A stretch of 64,000 nucleotides of DNA. Source: Paenibacillus sp. HGH0039 (lineage in GTDB: Bacteria > Bacillota > Bacilli > Paenibacillales > NBRC-103111). A model generated the notes under the pieces. The model did no database searches. It worked only from the letters and a program-made list of their open reading frames with translations, and had not been told where the DNA came from. Each line of letters begins with the position of its first letter. Position 1 is the stretch's first letter. Below are positions 44,192-53,026 of this stretch, piece after piece. The stretch is taken from NCBI RefSeq assembly GCF_000411255.1, contig NZ_KE150412.1, positions 213,053 to 277,052 on the forward strand. The letters run 5' to 3'. A program made the position numbers and the translations under genes.

Positions 44192-44812
44192 TTAAGCGTA
44201 ATCCTGCGCGATGCCTTGACGGATCATTACGCAGAACTCCTTCATCTTCGTGAACATGTTTTCGATATAATCGTCGCCGATGGCGCTAAGATCCGTGACC
44301 TCCGCGACGAACTTATTCTCGAAATGCTCCAGGGTAATCACAATCAGCTCAAAAGCGTGCTTGCGGTCCACTCCGTTCCGTAGGGGCACTTTGTCAAATA
44401 ACCGCTCCCACACCTCATACTTGGAAGCAAGCACATGCCCGTATTTCTTGGCAATGTCTTCTTTCAGCTCTTCCGGGGTCGAATAATAAACCTCGTAGAT
44501 CAATTTGATTTCGTCCGGATGCTTACGGAAATAATCGAGTTTTTTGCGGCTGTACGCATCAATCGCTTCAAAAAAATCCCGGTAGTCCGGAATGGTGTCC
44601 ACCCGAAGTTCTTCCCTCGCCTTCTCGAAGCAGTGATCCAGCAAGCTGAGATACAGCATTTTTTTGCTTTTGAAATGGTGAAAAATCAGTGCCTTGGAAA
44701 TTCCGGCCGCCTCCGCCAGCATTCCGGTCGAAGTGTCTTTATACCCGTTTCGCGCGAAAACGGTAAGACAGGCTTCGAAAATCTCTTCTTTTTCGTAAAG
44801 TTGTAAAGGCAA
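44192..44812 (-). CDS. TetR family regulator of the P450 operon
   Basis: A 206-residue TetR protein. HTH near residues 25-48 (TGMLAEAAGISKALIFHHFKSKK); the rest is the effector-binding domain, with many aromatic residues. It is first in the operon with the P450. A palindrome in its promoter is a likely operator. Confidence 0.88.
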   Translation of the reverse strand: MPLQLYEKEEIFEACLTVFARNGYKDTSTGMLAEAAGISKALIFHHFKSKKMLYLSLLDHCFEKAREELRVDTIPDYRDFFEAIDAYSRKKLDYFRKHPDEIKLIYEVYYSTPEELKEDIAKKYGHVLASKYEVWERLFDKVPLRNGVDRKHAFELIVITLEHFENKFVAEVTDLSAIGDDYIENMFTKMKEFCVMIRQGIAQDYA

Positions 44813-44835
44813 CCGGTATCTTCCTTTCCTTATGC

Positions 44836-44849
44836 TAACCGATCGGTTA
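44836..44849. promoter_or_regulatory. TetR operator palindrome
   Basis: A perfect 14-bp palindrome TAACCGATCGGTTA just downstream of the -10. A second half-site (TAACCGGTCA on the minus strand) overlaps the -35, with the same TAACCG core. Confidence 0.65.
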
Positions 44850-44854
44850 ATAAA

Positions 44855-44883
44855 AGTGTATCGGATGCTGACCGGTTAGTCAA
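44855..44883 (-). promoter_or_regulatory. Promoter of the TetR-P450 operon
   Basis: Minus strand: TTGACT (44878-44883), 17 bases, TACACT (44855-44860). Flanked and overlapped by the TAACCG sites. Confidence 0.65.
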
Positions 44884-44906
44884 TATAGAGAACGAGTCGA
44901 TCCAAA

Positions 44907-44942
44907 CAAAAAAACGGCCACAGGAAGGGCCGTTCTTTTGGC
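44907..44942 (-). terminator. Terminator of the Rrf2-flavoprotein operon
   Basis: AACGGCC/GGCCGTT stem, 8-base loop, then TTTTTTTG on the minus strand. Confidence 0.75.
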
Positions 44943-45038
44943 TTTAAGGTGATTGCCTGGAGATACCAAGGCTGCCGGTTTGCCGCTTGTCGCTTGCCGA
45001 TTGCTACCCGCGCATCCGCGAATTTTCGGAATCCGCCG

Positions 45039-45956
45039 CTAGATCCGGTCGCTGTCCCAAGCTTCCGCAAGCAGCTCGGTGTTTATCCCGACGGCGGCCA
45101 GGGAACCGAGCGAAGCGGCCGTAATCGCCTGATACATTTCGGTGGCGGCATCGCCGGCTGAGAAGACACCCGGTACGTTCGTTTTACCGAAAGGATCGGC
45201 CGCGACCGAGCCCCCTTCCGTCATGCGGCAGCCGATCTCACGCGGCAGATCCGAACCGGCAGCGATTTTGGGCGCGAAGAAAATTCCTTTGCACGGGATC
45301 GCGCTGCCATCTTCAAGCACAACCTGCTCCACCATACCGCCGGTTGATTCAATCCGCACGATGGGCGAATCGAAAACCGGTATACGATGCGCCTTGAGTC
45401 CCTCGCGCTGCTCGTCCGTCAGCTCGTCGGGACCGTTGGTGCAGATCGTCAGCCGCTTCGACCAGCCGGAAACCGTCCGGGCCGAATGCGCGGCGGCCCC
45501 TCCTTTGACGATCAGAACAAGGGGCTGGTCCCTTAGTTCCCATCCGTCGCAATAAGGACAGACAAACGCGCTTTTGCCGTAAACGTCCGCCAAGCCGCTA
45601 ATATCGAGCGGAAGATCCTTTTTTCCGGCGGCGAAAAGAAGTTTTTTACACCGGTAGACCGTGCCTTGCCCCGTGGTGATTTGAAAATTGCCGTCCGCCC
45701 CCGTGACCGTTACCGCTGAATCCGTAACGAAACGAACGGAAGGATACGCTGCAATTTGCTCCCTGGCAATGCGCCGGAACTCCGCCGGGCTGATACCGTC
45801 CCGCGTCAGAAAGCCGTGAGACTCGCGGGTAACCCGGTTGCGCGGACGCTCTTCGTCGATGACGACTACGCTTTTTCTTGCCCTGCCCAGCACCAGTGCC
45901 GCATTCAATCCGGCTGGCCCCCCGCCGATAATGCCTACATCGATTTTTTGTTCCAT
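45039..45956 (-). CDS. Thioredoxin reductase-like NAD(P)/FAD oxidoreductase
   Basis: A 305-residue two-domain flavoprotein. FAD motif VGIIGGGPAGLNAALVLGRA near 7-26; the CxxC VCPYCDGWE near 131-139; NAD(P) part LIVKGGAAAHSAR; and PGVFSAGDAATE near 266-277. Related proteins are bacillithiol-disulfide or thioredoxin reductase-like; partner unknown. ATG at 45956 follows GGAGGATGATAAT. Second gene behind Rrf2. Confidence 0.85.
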   Translation of the reverse strand: MEQKIDVGIIGGGPAGLNAALVLGRARKSVVVIDEERPRNRVTRESHGFLTRDGISPAEFRRIAREQIAAYPSVRFVTDSAVTVTGADGNFQITTGQGTVYRCKKLLFAAGKKDLPLDISGLADVYGKSAFVCPYCDGWELRDQPLVLIVKGGAAAHSARTVSGWSKRLTICTNGPDELTDEQREGLKAHRIPVFDSPIVRIESTGGMVEQVVLEDGSAIPCKGIFFAPKIAAGSDLPREIGCRMTEGGSVAADPFGKTNVPGVFSAGDAATEMYQAITAASLGSLAAVGINTELLAEAWDSDRI

Positions 45957-46005
45957 ATTATCATCCTCCTGGATCTTCAATGTCCATAATTAGTCTGCAA
46001 GAAGT

Positions 46006-46497
46006 TTATGACTTCTTGTCAATTCTCTCGCCGCTTCCGGCGGACGCCGAGTCGAGAACGGACTGGATGGTGTGCCCTTTTAAATAGTCGTTCATATGCC
46101 GTTCGGCGCCTATCATCACTTTTTTGACCAGACACTCTCTATGGTCCGTACCGTCTGACGATTCCGGCTCCAAAATCTCCGATTCGAAAAACATCGGATG
46201 ATGCTCTTCGCTGATTTTGAAACATTCGTACATATGCTGACGTCCTTCAATCACCTGAATCACGTCGAGAAAGGTGATTTGATCGGTCTCACGCGCCAAT
46301 TCGTAACCGCCGCTTGCTCCCGGAACGGCGCGTACGATACCGTCCTGCCGCAGCTTGGACATAATTTTGGACAAGTAGCTTTCCGACACGCCGAGCCAGG
46401 CTGATAATTCCTTAATGCCTACGTTGCGCCCGCGTTCCGTATGCGCTAAATGAATCAGTGCATGCAGAGCGTACCCTGTGCTTTTGGAAAATTGCAT
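46006..46497 (-). CDS. Rrf2 family transcriptional regulator
   Basis: A 163-residue Rrf2-type winged HTH: YALHALIHLAH at the start, IKELSAWLGVSESYLSKIMSKLRQDGIVRAVPGASGGYELAR (27-68). There is one Cys in YECFKIS and another in HRECLVKK, so a CxnC redox or Fe-S ligand set is possible but not the complete IscR trio. It controls the downstream flavoprotein. The stop lies inside an 8-bp hairpin (CAAGAAGT/ACTTCTTG, 45998-46018). Confidence 0.87.
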   Translation of the reverse strand: MQFSKSTGYALHALIHLAHTERGRNVGIKELSAWLGVSESYLSKIMSKLRQDGIVRAVPGASGGYELARETDQITFLDVIQVIEGRQHMYECFKISEEHHPMFFESEILEPESSDGTDHRECLVKKVMIGAERHMNDYLKGHTIQSVLDSASAGSGERIDKKS

Positions 46498-46590
46498 GAT
46501 TGGGCTGGTGCCTCCTCCCGCTGCGAATTTAAAAATGAACGAAAATTAAGGAGAGTATTTTAATGCGTTCATTGTGGATCTATAATATCT

Positions 46591-46619
46591 ATAATATACA
46601 AGGATAATTTGTTTGGCAA
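46591..46619 (-). promoter_or_regulatory. Promoter of the Rrf2 gene
   Basis: TTGCCA (46614-46619), 17-base spacer, TATTAT (46591-46596). An 8-bp inverted repeat AATGAACG/CGTTCATT (46534-46573) lies in the leader and could be an operator. Confidence 0.6.
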
Positions 46620-46729
46620 GCGGGAATACAGGATCAATCGCTGAGCACTTATTCGTTAACCCCCTTAACTATCCAATGTATGAATAGTATGGTAAATTTA
46701 ACCTAACGGAATTAAGGAGGATATATTTT

Positions 46730-47182
46730 ATGAAACTGAACCATACGGCGTTTATTTTTATTTGGTTAGTCGGGGCAGGGATTGTCTTTTACGGAACCGG
46801 AACGCTGGAACTGTATCTGGATTACAAACGTGCAAACTCCGTTTACTCAAACATTTTCGTTCTTGATAGTTTCAAAATTTTGTTGTACATAGTAACAGGT
46901 ATTTATAGCGGCACGCTGTTCATGACAAGCAAACTGACTGTTCACCGGGCTTTGTTTTTAACGATATTTATTCTGTTTTTGCTTTTAAGTTTTTATCCTC
47001 TCCTGATATTTGCCGTACCTTTGCCTGGGATGGATGTTATTTATCCTAATTATCAAAAATTCGCGTTCATAGCAGGTTTAAGCTTGTTTATGACGCTTTA
47101 TAAATTCAGGACAAAATCTCCGTCCCGTCCACAGCCGGCAGGAGAACCCGCAAATGGCCGGGCCGCAGGCTTCCGGGACTGA
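46730..47182 (+). CDS. Hypothetical membrane protein, 150 aa
   Basis: Four hydrophobic spans (about residues 7-25, 45-66, 73-97, 108-124) and a short basic, Pro-rich tail. Start MKLNHTAFIF behind AAGGAGGATATA. I do not recognise a family. It is alone on its strand and ends at a terminator. Confidence 0.7.
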   Translation: MKLNHTAFIFIWLVGAGIVFYGTGTLELYLDYKRANSVYSNIFVLDSFKILLYIVTGIYSGTLFMTSKLTVHRALFLTIFILFLLLSFYPLLIFAVPLPGMDVIYPNYQKFAFIAGLSLFMTLYKFRTKSPSRPQPAGEPANGRAAGFRD

Positions 47183-47205
47183 CGGCAGCGCCTGACTTTA
47201 GACGA

Positions 47206-47247
47206 TAAAAAAAGACACGCCCTCTTATTAGAGCGTGCCTTTTTTTT
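47206..47247. terminator. Bidirectional terminator
   Basis: CACGCC.CTCT / AGAG.CGTG stem with A7 on the left and T8 on the right, between convergent genes ending at 47182 and 47284. Confidence 0.8.
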
Positions 47248-47283
47248 GTCCGTAAATTCACGATTCAGCCCGCTGCTTCCCTT

Positions 47284-48162
47284 TTAGCTTTCCCCGGCAA
47301 GCTTGCGGATCAAGTCCGGCAGCCAGTCATCCAGATGACGGAACGTATAGCCGGCCGTTTCGGCTTTGGACGTGTCCATATACCAGGACTCCGGTACCCC
47401 GAACGGGGACATGTGCTCTTCTTCCGTTTTGTCCGCAACGTGCGCCTGCTTGTTCAAGGCTTCCTCGATAAGGGAGACGATTTTACCCGGCGTAATCTCT
47501 CCTTTGGAGCAGGCGTTCACGGGTCCTTCCAGCGCAGATGTGCCGAGCCAGCCCAGGAAAGAAGCCGCCTCATCCGAGTCGATGAACGTCAGAAGCGCTT
47601 CGCGGTTCGGGATGCCGAGCGGAAGTCCCTGCTTGATATGCTCGATATGAAAATGCAGCCTGCGCGTATAATCATCCGGGCCCAGGACGATCGGGAACCG
47701 TACGGCAGCTGCCGGAAAAGGCGCTTTGCGGAACAGAACGGCTTCAACGAGCCGTTTGCCTTCCGCGTAATCCGGTTGGTCCGGGTAAACGGACGGCAGC
47801 GGATAGCCGTAAGGATCGAAATCGCTCTCTTTTTTGCGGGGGCCTCCGAACGGGTAGACGCTTTTCGATGAAGTCACGATGTACCGGCCGGTGCGTCCGG
47901 CAAACAATTGCACCGCATGTTCCGCATCTTGAGGCGTGTAACAAATATTGTCGTAGACCACGTCGTAATCCGCAGATCCGATCACCTGACGCAGAGCAGC
48001 GGCATCCGTGCGGTCGGCATGAAGCCTTTTGACGCCCGGACCGAACGAATCGGCAGCGTTGCCTCTCGTAAGGATGGTTACATCCGCCCCGCTGCGGAGC
48101 AAGTTCGCGGTCAGCTTTTTACCGAAAAAGCGCGTTCCGCCCAAAATAAGCACGTTTTGCAT
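47284..48162 (-). CDS. NAD-dependent epimerase/dehydratase family protein
   Basis: A 292-residue extended SDR. Rossmann motif LILGGTRFFGKKL at 4-16, followed by TILTRGN; Ser in VTSSKSVYP near 100 and the Tyr/Lys pair in DYAEGKRLVE near 130. The family resembles plant chloroplast-stem-loop-binding/isoflavone reductase-like sugar epimerases. Substrate unknown. ATG 48162 follows GAAAGGAGGGG. Confidence 0.82.
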   Translation of the reverse strand: MQNVLILGGTRFFGKKLTANLLRSGADVTILTRGNAADSFGPGVKRLHADRTDAAALRQVIGSADYDVVYDNICYTPQDAEHAVQLFAGRTGRYIVTSSKSVYPFGGPRKKESDFDPYGYPLPSVYPDQPDYAEGKRLVEAVLFRKAPFPAAAVRFPIVLGPDDYTRRLHFHIEHIKQGLPLGIPNREALLTFIDSDEAASFLGWLGTSALEGPVNACSKGEITPGKIVSLIEEALNKQAHVADKTEEEHMSPFGVPESWYMDTSKAETAGYTFRHLDDWLPDLIRKLAGES

Positions 48163-48211
48163 AGTCGATCCCCTCCTTTCGTAAATTTTACCATCTTCTT
48201 TCCCCAAACCT

Positions 48212-48240
48212 CAAAAAAAAGACTGCCTGGCGGCAGCCCT
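48212..48240 (-). terminator. Terminator of the AI-2E transporter gene
   Basis: Minus strand short GC-rich hairpin GGCTGCC..GGCAGTC then T8. Confidence 0.65.
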
Positions 48241-48261
48241 TTATTCAAGCAAGCAAACCTC

Positions 48262-49347
48262 TTATTCCACGAGCTCCTCCACTTTCTCCGCCAAAAACAG
48301 CGAATAAATGCGCACGATAATGATTTTCAGCACAATGTAGGCGGGAATCGCCAGAATGACGCCCAGTATCCCCGCAATATCCCCGGCAACCAGAAGCAGA
48401 ATGACGGTCGTCAGCGGATGGATATCGAGTCTTTTCCCGTAAATGTGAGGAGACAGCAGATTTCCTTCGATTTGCTGCGCGATAACCGTCACCACAAGCA
48501 CCCAGGCGACCATGGCGGGTGAAACGGTAAAAGCGACGATAATCGTCGGGATAGCGCCCAGAATGGGCCCGATATACGGTATGATATTCAAGATCGTGGC
48601 CGCAATGGCCAGCAAAAGCGAGTACGGAAGATCAATGATCAGAAACCCTATGTACAGCATGACGCCGAGCAAACTGGTGATGATAACGCGCCCCACAATA
48701 AACCCGCTAAGCGCAGAATCGATGTTAGCGAGCACCTCTTTCCCGTCCCGGCGGTAGCGCCTTGGAATGACGGTCAGAATCGAGGACGGGATATGCTCGC
48801 TTTCTTTCAGCATGTAATACAGAATGATCGGAACGGTCGCAATGATGATCACGAAGTTCGTCAAGATCGAAATCACATTGGACACATAGTCGGAAGCCGC
48901 CGTAATGCCCCTGTTCAAGTATTCCGAAAGCTTCGTCGACAGATCCGATTCGCTTCCCGCAAACATGGAGAACATCCGGTTCTGCTGCAGCCTGCCCATC
49001 TGTTGTTTAAAATTCTCGATCAGTCCCGGAACTCCGTTCACGAAATTTTCCACCTGGCGCTGAAGCGTCGGCCATACCCCGACAACGAAGATAATGACAA
49101 TCGCTGTCAGGACGAAATACACCAGCAGAATGGACAAGACTTTGTTCAGTTTCCGGGACGTTAAATACTGGATCACGGGGCGGAGCAGATAATAGAAAAA
49201 GCCCGCCATCATAAACGGAACGATCAAAATATTGATCATCGTGATCAAGGGGTTGAACACAAAACTGATTTTACTGAAAAGCAAAATAATCAGAAGCACG
49301 GAGATAATTCCCAGACATACGCGGAAAAAACGGCTCTGAAGGTACAT
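48262..49347 (-). CDS. AI-2E family transporter
   Basis: A 361-residue protein of the AI-2E (TqsA/PerM/YtvI) family with about eight spans. The N-terminal pair (ISVLLIILLFSKISFVF, FMMAGFFYYLLRPVI) and the C-terminal IIPYIGPILGAIPTIIVAF and VTVIAQQIEGNLLSPHIYGKRLDIHPLTTVILLLVAGDIAG are typical. Some members export autoinducer-2, others are Na+(Li+)/H+ antiporters. Start at 49347 behind AAAGGGGGAGAGG. Confidence 0.85.
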   Translation of the reverse strand: MYLQSRFFRVCLGIISVLLIILLFSKISFVFNPLITMINILIVPFMMAGFFYYLLRPVIQYLTSRKLNKVLSILLVYFVLTAIVIIFVVGVWPTLQRQVENFVNGVPGLIENFKQQMGRLQQNRMFSMFAGSESDLSTKLSEYLNRGITAASDYVSNVISILTNFVIIIATVPIILYYMLKESEHIPSSILTVIPRRYRRDGKEVLANIDSALSGFIVGRVIITSLLGVMLYIGFLIIDLPYSLLLAIAATILNIIPYIGPILGAIPTIIVAFTVSPAMVAWVLVVTVIAQQIEGNLLSPHIYGKRLDIHPLTTVILLLVAGDIAGILGVILAIPAYIVLKIIIVRIYSLFLAEKVEELVE

Positions 49348-49542
49348 GTTCCTCTCCCCCTTTCCTTTTGTACGGCAAGCGCCGAATTACGTTATGCCAT
49401 ACATTACCCGGATTGGAGAAAACTCAATACAAGAAAAAACACAGACCGAGACTCGGAATTTTGCCGCCGCGTCAGGCCTGTGATAAAGTGAATTTGCAGA
49501 GGAAAGCAACTATTCTTTTCTTGCGGGAGGAAATTCGATTTT

Positions 49543-50451
49543 ATGGATTTGAAAAAACTGCATTATTTTATCGCAGTGGCGGAAGAGCTTCACTTCAACC
49601 GGGCTGCGAAAAAATTGAATATGACTCAGCCTCCGTTAAGCCAGCAAATCCAAGTCCTGGAGGAGGAACTCGGGGTTAAGCTGTTCGAGCGTACCAAAAG
49701 ACAGGTTCGGTTGACTCCTGCAGGAACCGTGTTTCTGGAAGAGTCAAGAAGCCTAGTCGCTCAACTGGAACAGTCCATCAAAAAAACACAGCTCACCGGA
49801 CAAGGCAAAATCGGAAATTTATCCATCGCATTCGTGGATTCGGCAGTCGGCGGTACCATGGTCGATGTTCTAAAAGCGTTTCGCGAACGGTTTCCGGATG
49901 TTCAGCTTACGCTGACGGAAATGACAACCACCCAACAGCTGCAAGCTCTGCACGACGCAAAAGTCGATGTCGGCTTCTTGCGCTCGGCTGACCCGTCCCC
50001 GCATGTAACCTCGAGGCTTCACGCAAATGAATCCCTGCTTGCCGCAATACCCGTTACGCACCGGTTAGCTAAACAGGAGTCCTTGTCCGTACATTCTCTG
50101 GCAGATGAACCTTTTATTTTGTTCCCGCGCGATAAAGGTGCTTCCTTTCATGACCTGATTCTTGATTTTTGCGGGAAGCATGGGTTTCAGCCCCGTATTG
50201 TCCAGGAAGCGGTTCAAATGTATACGATCGTTAATCTGGTAGCTGCCGGGATAGGGATTTCAATCGTTCCCTCTTCGGTATCCGCCTTCCGGCGAGAGGA
50301 TGTCGTCTTCCGCTCCTTTAGTGAAATAGCGCCGTCCGTTCCTCTTTATGCTTCTTGGAAAACAGACAGAAACGAAACGGTTCTGATGAATTTTCTGGAC
50401 GTTCTGGAAGAAAAAACAGCCGGCGAGGCTTCCCGGACCTCCCATCGTTAA
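49543..50451 (+). CDS. LysR family transcriptional regulator
   Basis: A 302-residue LTTR. HTH at residues 1-60 (LKKLHYFIAVAEELHFNRAAKKLNMTQPPLSQQIQVLEEELGVKLFERTKRQVRLTPAG); the rest is the effector-binding domain. BenM/CatR-like in type. ATG follows GCGGGAGGAAA. Its TAA stop shares the TTAA at 50448-50451 with the stop of the aldo/keto reductase on the other strand. Confidence 0.88.
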   Translation: MDLKKLHYFIAVAEELHFNRAAKKLNMTQPPLSQQIQVLEEELGVKLFERTKRQVRLTPAGTVFLEESRSLVAQLEQSIKKTQLTGQGKIGNLSIAFVDSAVGGTMVDVLKAFRERFPDVQLTLTEMTTTQQLQALHDAKVDVGFLRSADPSPHVTSRLHANESLLAAIPVTHRLAKQESLSVHSLADEPFILFPRDKGASFHDLILDFCGKHGFQPRIVQEAVQMYTIVNLVAAGIGISIVPSSVSAFRREDVVFRSFSEIAPSVPLYASWKTDRNETVLMNFLDVLEEKTAGEASRTSHR

Positions 50452-51437
50452 CCGGTTTTACTCGGATCAAACTCCGCAATGCCGCTCAGAATAAGGTCGA
50501 TTTGCCTCATGACCTCCGCATCCAGCCGGACTCCCGCCGCCTTTACATTTTCTTGTACCTGCTCGGGCTTCGAGGCACCGATAATAGCCGACGATACTTG
50601 CGGGTTTTGCAAAACCCAGGCTAGCGCAAGCTGCGGCATGGTCAAACCGGATTCTTCCGCGAGCGGGCGGAGCCGACCGACGGCCTGGAGAACTTCATTA
50701 CGCAGCCACTGTCCGGCCAAACGATCGAAAAACGGGGCACCCGCTTCCGCTGAAGCGCGGGAACCTTCCGGCACCGGCTTGCCGGCCGCATATTTACCCG
50801 AAAGAATCCCCTGCGCAAGCGGCGACCACACCACCTGTCCGATGCCTTCACGCTCGCAAGCCGGGATAACTTCGCCTTCAATCACACGCCACAGCATGGA
50901 ATATTGAGGTTGACTCGCCACGAAAAAAACGTGCAGTTCTCTTGCCAGAGCCGCACCGCGCTTGATCTGTTCCGCAGTCCACTCGCTGACTCCGATATAA
51001 AGAACTTTCCCCTGACGGACGAGGTCCGAAAACGCTAAAAAGGTTTCTTCGAGCGATACGTCCGAATCGAAACGGTGTGCGTAATACACATCGATATAAT
51101 CCGTCTGCAATCTGCGCAGAGAAGCGTCGCACCCTTCCAGGATATGTTTGCGGGACAATCCTCTATTGTTGGGCCCGCTGCCCGTTGGATGGAAAACTTT
51201 CGTGCAAAGCTCTATGCTCTCACGCCGTATCCCCTTAAGAGACACTCCCAGAACGGATTCCGCTCTTGTCTCCGAATAAACATCCGCCGTGTCGAAAGTC
51301 GTGATTCCGGCATCCAGTGCGGCATTCACACAGGCTTGCGCCGTGCGGTCATCCACTTGTGCCCCGTGTGTGATCCAATTCCCAAGAGCCATTTCACTAA
51401 CCGACAAGCCGCTTTTGCCCAGTTTCCTGTATTTCAT
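50448..51437 (-). CDS. Aldo/keto reductase (YccK/YqkF voltage-beta subunit-like)
   Basis: A 329-residue AKR TIM barrel. Catalytic tetrad: Asp in TFDTADVYSE near 48-57, Tyr there, Lys in ELCTKVFHP near 77-85 and His in DVYYAHRFD near 118-126. NADPH site near the C-terminus (IIGASKPEQVQENVKA). Potassium-channel beta subunit/oxidoreductase group. ATG 51437 follows GGGAGGAACG. Convergent with LysR; both stops fall within TTAA. Confidence 0.87.
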   Translation of the reverse strand: MKYRKLGKSGLSVSEMALGNWITHGAQVDDRTAQACVNAALDAGITTFDTADVYSETRAESVLGVSLKGIRRESIELCTKVFHPTGSGPNNRGLSRKHILEGCDASLRRLQTDYIDVYYAHRFDSDVSLEETFLAFSDLVRQGKVLYIGVSEWTAEQIKRGAALARELHVFFVASQPQYSMLWRVIEGEVIPACEREGIGQVVWSPLAQGILSGKYAAGKPVPEGSRASAEAGAPFFDRLAGQWLRNEVLQAVGRLRPLAEESGLTMPQLALAWVLQNPQVSSAIIGASKPEQVQENVKAAGVRLDAEVMRQIDLILSGIAEFDPSKTG

Positions 51438-51549
51438 TTTTCGTTCCTCCCTTCCGTTTGAATCCGATTATAACAAGCCCTTATTGATATTAAAAATATA
51501 TAATAACCGCCATTTTAATATGTTTTTCCTATTTGTTAGCGATCCCTAA

Positions 51550-51590
51550 TAAAAAGGCTGACCGCCCGGTTCCGGTGCGATCAGCCTCTT
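51550..51590 (-). terminator. Terminator of the deoD-nupC operon
   Basis: GGCTGA/TCAGCC outer stem with an ACCGG/CCGG inner stem, then TTTTTA on the minus strand. Bases 51438-51549 upstream of the aldo/keto reductase hold nothing clear. Confidence 0.7.
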
Positions 51591-51638
51591 GCGCCTACCG
51601 GTACAAGAGTTACCGGCGTCAGTGCGCTATTCGTTCCG

Positions 51639-51824
51639 CTACAAATCGCGCAAATTCCGCCATTTGATCAGCTTAATATTCTCTTGTGCAAGAATGTGCC
51701 GGATATCGGGATCACGAAAAACTTCATATTCCTTCTGACGCACAGGCCATGTATCTGTGATTTCCTTTAACTCCTCGGTTTCGAAAGAAGCATGGAAAAT
51801 CAGCTCCGTCACACCCTGCTGCAC
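51639..51824 (-). CDS. Possible small protein, about 61 aa
   Basis: GTG-started frame of 61 codons after nupC, minus strand: VTELIFHASFETEELKEI... ends NIKLIKWRNLRDL. The composition looks protein-like and the frame continues upstream into the nupC end, so the real start is unknown. No ribosome site is clear at 51824. Could be a third gene of the operon or a chance frame. Confidence 0.35.
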   Translation of the reverse strand: MQQGVTELIFHASFETEELKEITDTWPVRQKEYEVFRDPDIRHILAQENIKLIKWRNLRDL

Positions 51825-51844
51825 AGGCTGTAAAGGCGGCTCTA

Positions 51845-53026
51845 TCAGAATACGATACTTATGATTGTCGCCGACAGAAAGCTCACGAGAGCCGCTCCGT
51901 ATAAGAGCTTCAGCCCAAATCCGGCCACTACGTTACCCTGTTTCTCATTCAGCCCTTTAACGGCGCCGACGATTGTACCGATCGATCCGAAGTTAGCGAA
52001 CGAGATCAGGAATACGGACACGATTGCCCGGGTACGTTCACTGAAATCGTTTTGGATTTTCACAAAATCAAGCATAGCCACGAACTCGTTCGCCACGATT
52101 TTGGTAGCCATGACACTTCCCGCTTTAACGGCCTCCTGCCAAGGGACACCTAAGAGGAACGCGAACGGAGCGAGAACATACCCGAGTATATTTTGAAATG
52201 AAATTCCGAATATACTGCTGAAAATGCCGTTAATCATGGCGATGAGAGCAACAAACCCGACCAGCATGGCGCCGACGATTACGACAACTTTGAAGCCGTC
52301 CATAATATACTCGCCAAGCATCTCAAAGAACGTCTGTTTCGACTCCTCCCGGACTTCCAAAAGATCTTCTTCCGGCTTCACCTCGTACGGATTGATGATC
52401 GATGCGATAATAAACCCGCCCAGAAGATTCAGCACCAATGCGGCCACCACATATTCCGGCTTCAACATCGTCATGTAGGAGCCGACAATCGACATGGATA
52501 CGGTCGACATCGCTGACGCGCACAACGTATAGAGACGGTTTCGCGGCAGCAGCCCGATCTGCTTTTTGATAGAGATAAAGACTTCGTTCTGTCCCAGAAT
52601 CGCGGAAGCGACCGCATTGTAAGATTCCAGTTTCCCCATGCCGTTCACTTTACTCAAGGCAAGCCCGATGTATTTGATAATAAAAGGCAGTATTCTGTAA
52701 TACTGCAGGATTCCGATCAGAACGGACATGAACACGATCGGCATCAGGACGTGGAAGAAAAACGAGTGAATTCCTTCGTTTACGATTCCGCCAAAGACGA
52801 AGTCCGTTCCCGCGTTGGCAAAGCCGAGCAGCTTGGCAAACCCGTCCGCGAATCCTTTTACCAGAAATTCTCCTACGCCTGTTTTAAGCAAAACCATGCC
52901 TAAAATGATTTGCAGAGCAATCATCACGAGGACCGGACGGTACTTGATGTTTTTCTTGTCCGAACTGACGAGCCACGCGAGCGACAAAATGACGATAAGG
53001 CCGATCAGAGCCAGCGCATATTTCAT
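51845..53026 (-). CDS. nupC: NupC-type concentrative nucleoside transporter
   Basis: A 393-residue CNT family nucleoside/cation symporter. Conserved segments: GKLESYNAVASAILGQNEVFISIKKQIG near 130-157 (with the QNE substrate motif) and KIVANEFVAMLDF near 310-322 (NEF motif). About eight to ten spans. It takes up purine/pyrimidine nucleosides. The start overlaps the deoD stop by 4 bases (ATGA), tying uptake to phosphorolysis. Confidence 0.93.
   Translation of the reverse strand: MKYALALIGLIVILSLAWLVSSDKKNIKYRPVLVMIALQIILGMVLLKTGVGEFLVKGFADGFAKLLGFANAGTDFVFGGIVNEGIHSFFFHVLMPIVFMSVLIGILQYYRILPFIIKYIGLALSKVNGMGKLESYNAVASAILGQNEVFISIKKQIGLLPRNRLYTLCASAMSTVSMSIVGSYMTMLKPEYVVAALVLNLLGGFIIASIINPYEVKPEEDLLEVREESKQTFFEMLGEYIMDGFKVVVIVGAMLVGFVALIAMINGIFSSIFGISFQNILGYVLAPFAFLLGVPWQEAVKAGSVMATKIVANEFVAMLDFVKIQNDFSERTRAIVSVFLISFANFGSIGTIVGAVKGLNEKQGNVVAGFGLKLLYGAALVSFLSATIISIVF

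Noticed and set aside
46563..46607. Short ORF MRSLWIYNIYNIQG with an AAGGAG upstream, plus strand
   Set aside because: Only 14 codons and it overlaps the promoter of the Rrf2 gene on the other strand; no downstream partner it would serve.
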